Shown here one piece after another: positions 1 to 5,599 of a stretch of 9,520 bases of DNA. Where the stretch lies: the NCBI GenBank assembly GCA_003222935.1, contig QHXL01000051.1, positions 18,515 through 28,034 of the forward strand. The letters run 5' to 3'. This stretch comes from Acidobacteriota bacterium (lineage in GTDB: Bacteria > Acidobacteriota > Blastocatellia > Pyrinomonadales > Pyrinomonadaceae). Within the stretch, counting starts at the first letter, position 1, and the number at the start of each line of letters is the position of its first letter. A program made the translations under genes and the position numbers. Under the pieces are notes generated by a model that saw nothing but the letters and a program-made list of their open reading frames with translations, was not told the DNA's origin and ran no database searches.

Positions 1-512
1 GTAAAGAAATGAACTAAAGGCGACCAACAAGTTGCCGACGGTTGTTTGAGTGGAAAGGTCAGCACGACCCGGGTTGATCAGATAGATCACTCCGCTCGCA
101 GCTAAAGTGATCCCTAAAACTCGTCGCCACGACAAGCGATCGTATCCTAGAAGAATACTGACAAAGAGTGTGAAGACCGGGATCGTGGTACTTAAGAGCG
201 TGGTGTTGATTACGGTCGTAAGGGAGAGACCGGTAAGGTAAATAAACTGGTTGCCGACGATGCCAACAAAACTACAAAGCGTCAACAGACCCAGGTCACG
301 CTTGGGCATTGCCAGGAGCGGTGCCAAATTGCGTTGGACTATTGCCAGTACGATGGCGGCGCCAATCAACCTGAAGAGCATGAGGTTTGTGGTCGACATC
401 GTCCGCAGCACTATCTTTCCGAAGATGGGCCAGGTGCCAAATAGTAGCTGGACTCCGATAAGCGCGAGATGAGGTGCGATCGGGGAATGAGTCGGGTTTT
501 GGCTTCAGTCAT
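1..512 (-). CDS. EamA/DMT-family membrane transporter, N-terminal part, apparent frameshift, runs off window
   Basis: Read on the minus strand, an open frame from position 480 to base 1 encodes about 160 residues of a very hydrophobic protein. It has several membrane-spanning stretches and the EamA (drug/metabolite transporter) signature, for example LLFGTWPIFGK near the first helix, GLSLTTVINTTLLSTTIPVF in the middle, and LLGYDRLSWRRVLGI after it. The family usually has about 300 residues and ten helices and exports small metabolites; the substrate here cannot be told. This frame has no start codon before its first helix: an upstream TGA lies at 507-505, and the first in-frame starts are GTG at 411 and ATG at 399, inside or after that helix. 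A good ATG at 512-510 opens MTEAKTRLIP in another frame. One extra base in the G run at 482-485 (C run on the coding strand) would join the two. So this is either a one-base sequence error or a real frameshift. Family assignment is firm; the start is inferred. Confidence 0.8.
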
Positions 513-528
513 TGAATGTCGTTAAACG

Positions 529-557
529 AAAAAGGATCGGCCACCCCGATCCTTTTC
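529..557 (-). terminator. Factor-independent terminator after aceF
   Basis: A perfect 11-bp stem (530-540 pairing with 546-556, core GGATCGG/CCGATCC) with a 5-base loop is followed on the minus strand by a run of five T. It lies 42 bases past the aceF stop at 599 and before the transporter ATG at 512. It therefore closes the pdhA-pdhB-aceF operon. The other strand also has four T after the stem, so it could work both ways. The structure is seen directly; its function is inferred. Confidence 0.8.
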
Positions 558-567
558 CGTCTTCTGA

Positions 568-596
568 TTAGTACGCTGCCCGCGTTTTCGTATCAA
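568..596 (-). promoter_or_regulatory. Candidate promoter for the EamA transporter gene
   Basis: Read on the minus strand, TTGATA (596-591) is followed by exactly 17 bases and then TACTAA (573-568). The -35 box matches the sigma70 consensus at 5 of 6 positions, while the -10 box is poor. It begins just after the aceF stop codon and would start transcription near 561, directly ahead of the hairpin at 557-529. If real, the hairpin would sit in the transporter leader. Weak evidence; chance occurrence is quite possible. Confidence 0.22.
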
Positions 597-598
597 GC

Positions 599-1789
599 TC
601 AGACGACAAGGTAGAGCGGATTTTCCAGCATCTTCTTTACTGTCTGGAGAAACTTAGCGCCTGTGGCACCGTCGATCACCCGGTGATCGCACGACATTGT
701 GACTCGCATCATCTGTTTGACGACGACCTCGTCGTTTCGCACCACTGGTTTTGGAGTCATAGCGCCCACGGCGAGGATTCCGCTTTCAGGCGGGTTGATG
801 ATGGCAGTGAATTCATCGATGCCGAACATTCCGAGGTTGCTCACGGAGAAAGTCGCGCCGGTATATTCCTCAGGTTTGAGTTTTCGTGTTTTCGCTCGTT
901 CAGCCAATTCGCGAACCTCGCCGGCAATCTGGCTGAGAGACTTCTGATCAGCGGCACGGACGACCGGAGTGATCAAGCCATCTTCAATTGCCACTGCAAC
1001 GCCGATGTCTGCATGTTCATAGTAACGAATGAACTTGTCTTGAAACGAAGCATTAACAGCCGGGTGTTGGACCAGAGCCACGGCGACCACCTTAATAATG
1101 ATGTCGTTGATGCTGATCTTCAGGTCGGGATCGAGCGCGTTAATGCCGCGACGCATTTCGGCCGCACGATCCATCTCAATCTCACTCGTAAGAAAGAAGT
1201 GGGGTACCGGGCCAAGGGAGGTCACCAGGCGTCGAGCGATAACTCTGCGGATTTCGCTGGAAGGCTCGTCGCGATATGGTGACGCGGTAGCGACCTGAGC
1301 TTGCTGAAACTTCAGTGGCTCGACGGAGCGCGGGAAGGTTCCACCGGGAGCTGCCTTCGACTGACTCATCGCCGCCTCAATATCTCGTTTGATAATCCGA
1401 CCACCCGGGCCACTGCCTTGCAGGGATTTCAAATCGACGCCAGCCTCTGCCGCCATGCGAGCAGCAAGTGGCGAAACGATCATTCGGCCCGACTGTGAGG
1501 ATTCTTGCGGAGCCTGCTGCCGTCCGTTGGTTTCTGGTGCCGCTGCTGGTGTTCTGCTGGCGGGTTGCGCGGCAGGCTCAGGTTGTTTTTCTGCAGGAGC
1601 GGCCTTCGCCGGTGCTTCACTCAGCAACGACGAGATGTCTTCATCGGGTGTACCGACAACAGCGATCAGCTGGCCGAGTGGCGCCGACTCACCTTCCTGA
1701 ACCAAAATCTTGCGCAGCACTCCCTCCGAGAGAGCCTGCATTTCCATCGTTGCCTTGTCTGTGTCGATTTCAGCAAGCGGCTCACCCAT
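599..1789 (-). CDS. aceF: Dihydrolipoamide acetyltransferase (E2 of pyruvate dehydrogenase), frame-broken at the N-terminus
   Basis: E2 core of the pyruvate dehydrogenase complex: it takes the acetyl group from E1 on a swinging lipoyl-lysine and passes it to CoA in the cytoplasm. This frame holds the second half of a lipoyl domain with the lipoylation site in EIDTDKATMEM (Lys12). A Pro/Ala/Glu-rich linker follows (about 55-100), then the E1/E3-binding domain (about 103-141, VSPLAARMAAEAGVDL), then the catalytic domain (about 178-396) with the active-site motif SCDHRVIDGA (His369, Asp373). The first half of the lipoyl domain is not in this frame. It lies just upstream in another frame, starting at 1854 (next entry), and about nine conserved residues between them are missing. 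Starting at ATG 1789 gives an E2 with a truncated, probably unfolded lipoyl domain. An AAGGAG sequence 11 bases before this ATG could allow internal initiation. It is the third gene of the pdh operon, 45 bases after pdhB when measured from the true start. Confidence 0.9.
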   Translation of the reverse strand: MGEPLAEIDTDKATMEMQALSEGVLRKILVQEGESAPLGQLIAVVGTPDEDISSLLSEAPAKAAPAEKQPEPAAQPASRTPAAAPETNGRQQAPQESSQSGRMIVSPLAARMAAEAGVDLKSLQGSGPGGRIIKRDIEAAMSQSKAAPGGTFPRSVEPLKFQQAQVATASPYRDEPSSEIRRVIARRLVTSLGPVPHFFLTSEIEMDRAAEMRRGINALDPDLKISINDIIIKVVAVALVQHPAVNASFQDKFIRYYEHADIGVAVAIEDGLITPVVRAADQKSLSQIAGEVRELAERAKTRKLKPEEYTGATFSVSNLGMFGIDEFTAIINPPESGILAVGAMTPKPVVRNDEVVVKQMMRVTMSCDHRVIDGATGAKFLQTVKKMLENPLYLVV

Positions 1790-1854
1790 GGAGACTTTGT
1801 CTCCTTCTTTCTTATCGTAGGGGAGAGCTTTGGCATGATTACCTTGCTGGCCAT
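1666..1854 (-). pseudogene. aceF: True N-terminus of the E2 gene, first half of the lipoyl domain, out of frame
   Basis: The frame starting at ATG 1854 opens with MASKVIMPKLSPT, the standard beginning of an E2 lipoyl domain, and has a good ribosome binding site. In family members the sequence goes on as SPTMEEGxLxxW and then KKEGDKV. Here SPT is followed at once, in the next frame, by KKEGDKVSMGEPL, which runs straight into the main E2 frame. After about residue 14 this frame therefore reads nonsense (Arg/Ser-rich) until a stop at 1666. The loss is about 28 bases by comparison with the consensus, not a multiple of three. The true E2 gene would span 599-1854. The coding content is clear; whether the break is biological or an assembly error is open. 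Confidence 0.75.
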
Positions 1855-1860
1855 TCGTGA

Positions 1861-1865
1861 TCCTT
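1861..1865 (-). promoter_or_regulatory. Ribosome binding site fixing the E2 start at 1854
   Basis: AAGGA on the minus strand lies 6 bases before ATG 1854-1852. Good sequence and spacing show that translation of E2 is meant to begin at 1854, not at the in-frame ATG 1789 of the longer open frame. Confidence 0.65.
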
Positions 1866-1899
1866 GATTCTAAGTGAACTCTAAAACGTGATGACGAGA

Positions 1900-2883
1900 C
1901 TAATCGAGATAAGCAACTTCACGAACGGCGGCGATTACTCGATCGACGTCCGGAACAACTAGATCTTCCAGATTCTTGGCATAAGGCATCGGCACGTCTA
2001 TACCAGACACACGCTTCACCGGAGCATCAAGAAAATCCATGGCGCGTTCCATGATAGCGGCGCTGATTTCAGCGTTGATACCGCAGACTGGATGTGACTC
2101 CTCGGCGAGCACGACACGATTTGTCTTCTTAACTGATTCGATAATCGTGTCGATATCCAACGGACGAATCGTGCGCGGATCGATCACTTCGCACGACACG
2201 CCTTGCTCCTGCAACTTATCGGCAGCCTTAAGTGCAATTGGCACCATCAATGATCGAGCAACGATAGTGACGTCAGTTCCTTCCCGTTTAATGTCAGCCA
2301 CTCCCAGGGGAATGGTGAAATCAGGATCGTCTGGAACCTCGCCTTTATTGCCGTACATTCGCTCCTGCTCAATAAAAATCACGGGATCATCGTCACGGAT
2401 GGCTGACTTCAAAAGACCCTTCGCGTCGGCCGGTGTCGAAGGCATAACAACCTTGAGTCCCGGGAAGTACGCGAACCACGACTCGATAGCCTGGGAGTGT
2501 TGTGATGAAACCTGGTATGCGGATCCACCTGGGCCCCGAAAAACGATAGGAATGTTGTACTGGCCACCTGACATGTAAAGCATCTTTGCGGCTGAGTTCA
2601 CGATTTGATCTGTCGCCAGAATCGAAAAGTTAAAGGTGATGAACTCGACAATTGGTCGCAGTCCGACCATGGCAGCACCGACACCAAGTCCGGCGAAACC
2701 AAGTTCTGTAATCGGAGTATCGATGACTCTCTTGGGTCCAAACTCGTCGAGCAGACCCTTAGTTACTTTGTAGGCTCCGTTGTAGGCCGCAACTTCCTCG
2801 CCCATCAAAAACACTCGCTCATCTCGAGCCAACTCTTCGCGGATCGCCTGGTTAAGCGCTTCTCTTATCGTGATGGTTGCCAT
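1900..2883 (-). CDS. pdhB: Pyruvate dehydrogenase E1 component, beta subunit
   Basis: Beta subunit of the thiamine-diphosphate-dependent E1 enzyme, which decarboxylates pyruvate and passes the two-carbon unit to lipoyl-E2. At 327 residues it has normal family length. Typical stretches occur in order: MATITIREALNQAI at the start, MGEEVAAYNGAYKVTKGL with the cofactor-contacting Glu region, TPITELGFAGLGVGAAM, VFRGPGG, and the C-terminal transketolase domain ending in DVPMPYAKNLE. The C-terminal half of the stretch VLAEESHPVCGINAEI also fits the family. No gap or frame change is seen. It starts 26 bases after the pdhA stop and is followed by aceF after 45 bases, so it is the middle gene of one transcript. 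Its ribosome binding site is weak (GAAG-like), which suggests coupling to pdhA translation. A branched-chain 2-oxoacid dehydrogenase is the main alternative, but the pdhA/aceF neighbours favour pyruvate. Confidence 0.93.
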   Translation of the reverse strand: MATITIREALNQAIREELARDERVFLMGEEVAAYNGAYKVTKGLLDEFGPKRVIDTPITELGFAGLGVGAAMVGLRPIVEFITFNFSILATDQIVNSAAKMLYMSGGQYNIPIVFRGPGGSAYQVSSQHSQAIESWFAYFPGLKVVMPSTPADAKGLLKSAIRDDDPVIFIEQERMYGNKGEVPDDPDFTIPLGVADIKREGTDVTIVARSLMVPIALKAADKLQEQGVSCEVIDPRTIRPLDIDTIIESVKKTNRVVLAEESHPVCGINAEISAAIMERAMDFLDAPVKRVSGIDVPMPYAKNLEDLVVPDVDRVIAAVREVAYLD

Positions 2884-2909
2884 ATCTGGGCTTCTTTATC
2901 GGTTCCTGT

Positions 2910-4046
2910 CTATAGTTTCCTGGCGGATGGATCGATTGGGTTGGCGTAGATGTCTGTGTAGAGTTCTTCTGGGGCCGGGTAAGGACTCTCTTCCGCAAAT
3001 CGCACTGACTCTTCTACTTGCTTGCGGACTTCAGCGTCGATTTCTTTGAGCAGTTTTTCATCAGCAATCTTTTCTTCCCTGAGACTTGCCGAGAATAGCT
3101 TGATTGGATCTCTTTCCTGATACTTCTCAATTTCTGCTCGAGTGCGATAGTTACCTGGGTCTGACATTGAGTGGCCCATGAATCGATACGTGCGAATTTC
3201 GAGGAGGGTGGGCAGGTAATCCTTGCGGGCCCTTTCAACCGCGCGCGCAGTTGCTTCCCGAACTGCCAGGACATCCATACCGTCGACAAATTCAGACGCC
3301 ATCTCGTACGCGCTGGCTTTCTTAGAGATATCACGTAAAGACATGGCACGTTCTAGTGATGTGCCCATGCCGTACTGATTGTTTTCGCAGATATAGATGC
3401 ACGGGAGTTTCCACAGCTGGGCCATGTTCAACGACTCATGAAACGCCCCCTGATTTACAGCAGCTTCACCAAAGAAGCAGAGCGTCACCTGGTCGGTGCC
3501 CTGGTACTTTGAAGCGAATGCAGCGCCTGTTCCCAGAGGAATCTGACCTCCGACGATTCCGTGACCGCCGAGAAAGTTCAACGACTTATCAAACATGTGC
3601 ATCGAACCGCCCTTGCCTTTGGAGCAGCCCGTCGCTTTGCCATACAGCTCAGCCATTACTGATTCAGGTGTCATGCCTTTTGCCAGGGCGTGACCGTGTT
3701 CACGATAACTTGTGATCACGTAGTCGTCTTTTCGGAGCGCTGAAAGGGTGCCGACTGCAACAGCTTCCTGACCGATGTAGAGGTGACAGAAGCCGCCAAT
3801 CTTTCCCGCGCTATAGACTTCGGCCGCCTTTTCCTCGAAGCGCCTGATCAAAATCATCTGGCGGTAGAGTTCGATTAGAGTTTCAGTTTCGAGTCCACCC
3901 AAACGGCTCTTTTGTCGTTCTTTGGCAGCGTCTCTATCTCGTTGGAGCGTGGCGAGGTCAACCTTATCGGGCTGAGTTGCTACGTCAGGAGAACTCTGTT
4001 CTTCAGCACCAGCGGCGGTGGCTTGTTCGGCAGTTTGTTTGCTCAT
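2910..4046 (-). CDS. pdhA: Pyruvate dehydrogenase E1 component, alpha subunit
   Basis: Alpha subunit of E1, which binds thiamine diphosphate and Mg2+ and pairs with PdhB; first gene of the pdh operon. It has 378 residues. An Ala/Glu/Lys-rich extension of about 50 residues comes first and is not conserved. The catalytic domain follows: LYRQMILIRRFEEKAAEVY (about 60-79), IGGFCHLYIGQEAVAVG (83-99), YREHGHALAKG (114-124), GCSKGKGGSMHMF (140-152), the cofactor motif GEAAVNQG to ENNQYGMGTS (193-230), and the loop FMGHSMSDPGNYRT (289-302). The family's Mg2+-binding GDG is GEA here, with Glu194 in place of Asp. Order and length otherwise match, with no frame break. No clear ribosome binding site precedes ATG 4046, though no better in-frame start is visible. 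The alternative of a 2-oxoisovalerate E1 alpha is less likely. Confidence 0.93.
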   Translation of the reverse strand: MSKQTAEQATAAGAEEQSSPDVATQPDKVDLATLQRDRDAAKERQKSRLGGLETETLIELYRQMILIRRFEEKAAEVYSAGKIGGFCHLYIGQEAVAVGTLSALRKDDYVITSYREHGHALAKGMTPESVMAELYGKATGCSKGKGGSMHMFDKSLNFLGGHGIVGGQIPLGTGAAFASKYQGTDQVTLCFFGEAAVNQGAFHESLNMAQLWKLPCIYICENNQYGMGTSLERAMSLRDISKKASAYEMASEFVDGMDVLAVREATARAVERARKDYLPTLLEIRTYRFMGHSMSDPGNYRTRAEIEKYQERDPIKLFSASLREEKIADEKLLKEIDAEVRKQVEESVRFAEESPYPAPEELYTDIYANPIDPSARKL

Positions 4047-4081
4047 GGGTTAGCGCGCAGCTCAGAGGACCACAACAAGGG

Positions 4082-4110
4082 ACTATAAACACGACATGGT
4101 CCGGCAAAAT
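4082..4110 (-). promoter_or_regulatory. Candidate promoter of the pdhA-pdhB-aceF operon
   Basis: On the minus strand TATAGT (4087-4082) matches the -10 consensus at 5 of 6 positions. A weak -35, ATTTTG (4110-4105), lies 17 bases upstream. It would start transcription near 4075, about 30 bases before ATG 4046. The same hexamer TATAGT is the -10 of the HD-GYP promoter in this window. Confidence 0.35.
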
Positions 4111-4180
4111 TCTTTGTGATCTTTCAAAAGTAAGAGGCGGGGAATTATACGCGAAGTTAGCGGATGGCGGCAAAAGCACG

Positions 4181-4280
4181 GATCTATCTCTGTGTCGCTC
4201 TCTGTCCACCGTTCCTCTGTGGTTAGTCACGGGACTTTGCCAACCACGGAGGCACGAAGACACAGAGCAGCACAGAGATC
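4181..4280. repeat. Imperfect palindromic repeat element between the GGDEF gene and pdhA
   Basis: Two arms of about 38-40 bases (roughly 4181-4224 and 4242-4280) are inverted copies with several mismatches and small indels. They are separated by a 17-base spacer. The right arm reads AACCACGGAGGCACGAAGAC followed by ACAGAGCAGCACAGAGATC. The left arm is its approximate reverse complement, ending CCTCTGTGGTTA, and both outer ends carry GATC. This wording (CCACAGAGGCACAGAGA and its complement) is, from memory, a common dispersed non-coding repeat type in Acidobacteria, Planctomycetes and other environmental genomes. No open frame lies inside. It may form a long hairpin in RNA from either strand. 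The arms are seen directly; family membership is recalled and unverified. Confidence 0.6.
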
Positions 4281-4298
4281 ACTGCTTAAAAGGCCGCG

Positions 4299-4320
4299 CG
4301 AGCGATGCTTCAAACGCTCG
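4299..4320 (-). terminator. Possible weak terminator hairpin after the GGDEF gene
   Basis: One base after the TAG stop at 4324-4322, a 6-bp GC-rich stem CGAGCG (4320-4315) / CGCTCG (4304-4299) encloses a 10-base loop. A short run of four T follows only 7 bases after the stem. The T run is too short and too far for a strong terminator, so this is a low-confidence call. Confidence 0.3.
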
Positions 4321-4321
4321 T

Positions 4322-5599
4322 CTAGGTCATCATATCGATCTGTCCCATCGGCGCACTCGCCAGGGTCAGAATCGTCTTTCGACCGTGCTTATCTTTTTGC
4401 ATATTTCGAGCGGCTGCAGTCAGGAGTTCTTCTGTTGTTTCACCGTCTTCCGGGAAACAAGAAAATCCGACACTCAAGCCGAGCGCAACCATTGTTCCGG
4501 TTCGCACCGAGAACACTTGCGCCTCCACTGCTTGACGCATCCGTTCACCAACTTGTGCAGCCATCGCACTCGATGCCATCGGCATGATCGCCACAAACTC
4601 GTCACCAGCGTAACGCGTAAGGATGTCCATCTGACGCAACTCGCGACGCAGCACTCCCGCGACGCTCGCCAGCAGTCGATCACCTGTTGAGTGACCATAC
4701 TGGTCGTTGATGACCTTGAAGTCGTCGATATCCATACTGATTACCGCGAGTGACTCACGATTCATGCGTTGACACTCAGCAATCCGTTGCTCAAGCATCA
4801 TGTAGAAGCCACGCGCATTTGGAAGTTCGGTCAGCGGATCGACCATGGCGCTTTCCCGGGTCTTCTCATAAGTCAATGCGTTGTTCAGCGCACTCGAAGC
4901 ATGTTGGCAAACCGACTCAAGCAAGCGAACGTGCTCACTCGTATATGATGTGCGGCTCTTTGAATAGAGAGTGATTGCGCCGAACGCTCCGTCTTCACGA
5001 AGCAACGGCGAAACAAGGACGCCGCGATACTGTTTGGCGATCTCTTCGGGTACGCCAACCAAATCGAGTTCGGGTGACGCGTTGCACATCGACCGCGAGT
5101 TCGCAATTACCCAGCCAGTGATTCCGTCGCCAACGTTCATGCGTCGACCTGAAAAGGCCGCCGATTCCTCGCCTGCGGCATGAGCGGCGATAGCCTTGCC
5201 CGAACGTTCGTCGACTACAAAGATAATGCAGGTATCGAATGGAACAATCGCCTTGAGCTTGTTGGAGACCAGGGTGACAGTGTCGTTAAGATTGAGTGAT
5301 GACCCGATTGTTTGCGCGATTTCATGAAGCGCAAAGACTTCGCGTTGAGCTTCACTGATCGAGCGGAATCCCGAGCTCTCGTCGTCCGGAGATCCCAGTG
5401 TGTCCGACGCGAGACCTGCGTCAGGCTTGGTCTTGTTTTCGTGGTCAATCGCGCCCGAGGTAACTTGTTCCTGAATGTCTTCGGCATCGATCAGGTCGTC
5501 GAACTCCTCGACGTGCTGGACAAAGATCTCGACCACTTTCGGATCGAAGGCCGTTCCTTCCATGCCTCTCAACAAGGCAATCGACTCCTCACGCTTCAT
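4322..5599 (-). CDS. HD-GYP tail + GAF + GGDEF diguanylate cyclase (second part of a split gene)
   Basis: This makes c-di-GMP from two GTP, in the cytoplasm. Starting from ATG 5599, residues 1-35 (MKREESIALLRGMEGTAFDP onward) look like the last helices of an HD-GYP domain, not a normal N-terminus. A linker follows (36-84), then a GAF sensor domain (about 85-245, with GDGITGWVI at 158-166), then a GGDEF domain (about 252-412). The cyclase motif is AGDEF (331-335); Ala in the first place occurs in active enzymes. An inhibitory-site motif RxxD (Arg322, Asp325) sits five residues before it, so product feedback is expected. DPLTELPNARGF (254-265) and MDIDDFKVINDQYGH (289-303) are intact. The frame is open further upstream to ATG 5677, but those 26 residues overlap HD-GYP coding out of frame. 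ATG 5599 overlaps the previous stop as ATGA, with weak GGTGG upstream. It was probably once one protein with the preceding gene. Confidence 0.88.
   Translation of the reverse strand: MKREESIALLRGMEGTAFDPKVVEIFVQHVEEFDDLIDAEDIQEQVTSGAIDHENKTKPDAGLASDTLGSPDDESSGFRSISEAQREVFALHEIAQTIGSSLNLNDTVTLVSNKLKAIVPFDTCIIFVVDERSGKAIAAHAAGEESAAFSGRRMNVGDGITGWVIANSRSMCNASPELDLVGVPEEIAKQYRGVLVSPLLREDGAFGAITLYSKSRTSYTSEHVRLLESVCQHASSALNNALTYEKTRESAMVDPLTELPNARGFYMMLEQRIAECQRMNRESLAVISMDIDDFKVINDQYGHSTGDRLLASVAGVLRRELRQMDILTRYAGDEFVAIMPMASSAMAAQVGERMRQAVEAQVFSVRTGTMVALGLSVGFSCFPEDGETTEELLTAAARNMQKDKHGRKTILTLASAPMGQIDMMT

Noticed and set aside
251..472. 73-residue open frame on the plus strand
   Set aside because: Antisense shadow of the EamA transporter, whose minus-strand frame carries clear membrane helices and family motifs.
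683..1282. 199-residue open frame on the plus strand
   Set aside because: It lies wholly antisense to the E2 catalytic domain, has no family resemblance and no ribosome binding site, and is a by-product of codon use in aceF.
1790..1854. Programmed ribosomal frameshifting to make full-length E2
   Set aside because: A one-base slip would rejoin the frames but would not restore the roughly nine conserved residues missing from the lipoyl domain, and no slippery site with a downstream structure is evident.
3977..4690. 237-residue open frame on the plus strand crossing the gap between pdhA and the GGDEF gene
   Set aside because: It runs antisense through the ends of two well-supported genes and through the palindromic repeat; its Ser/His/Arg-rich translation has no domain-like pattern.
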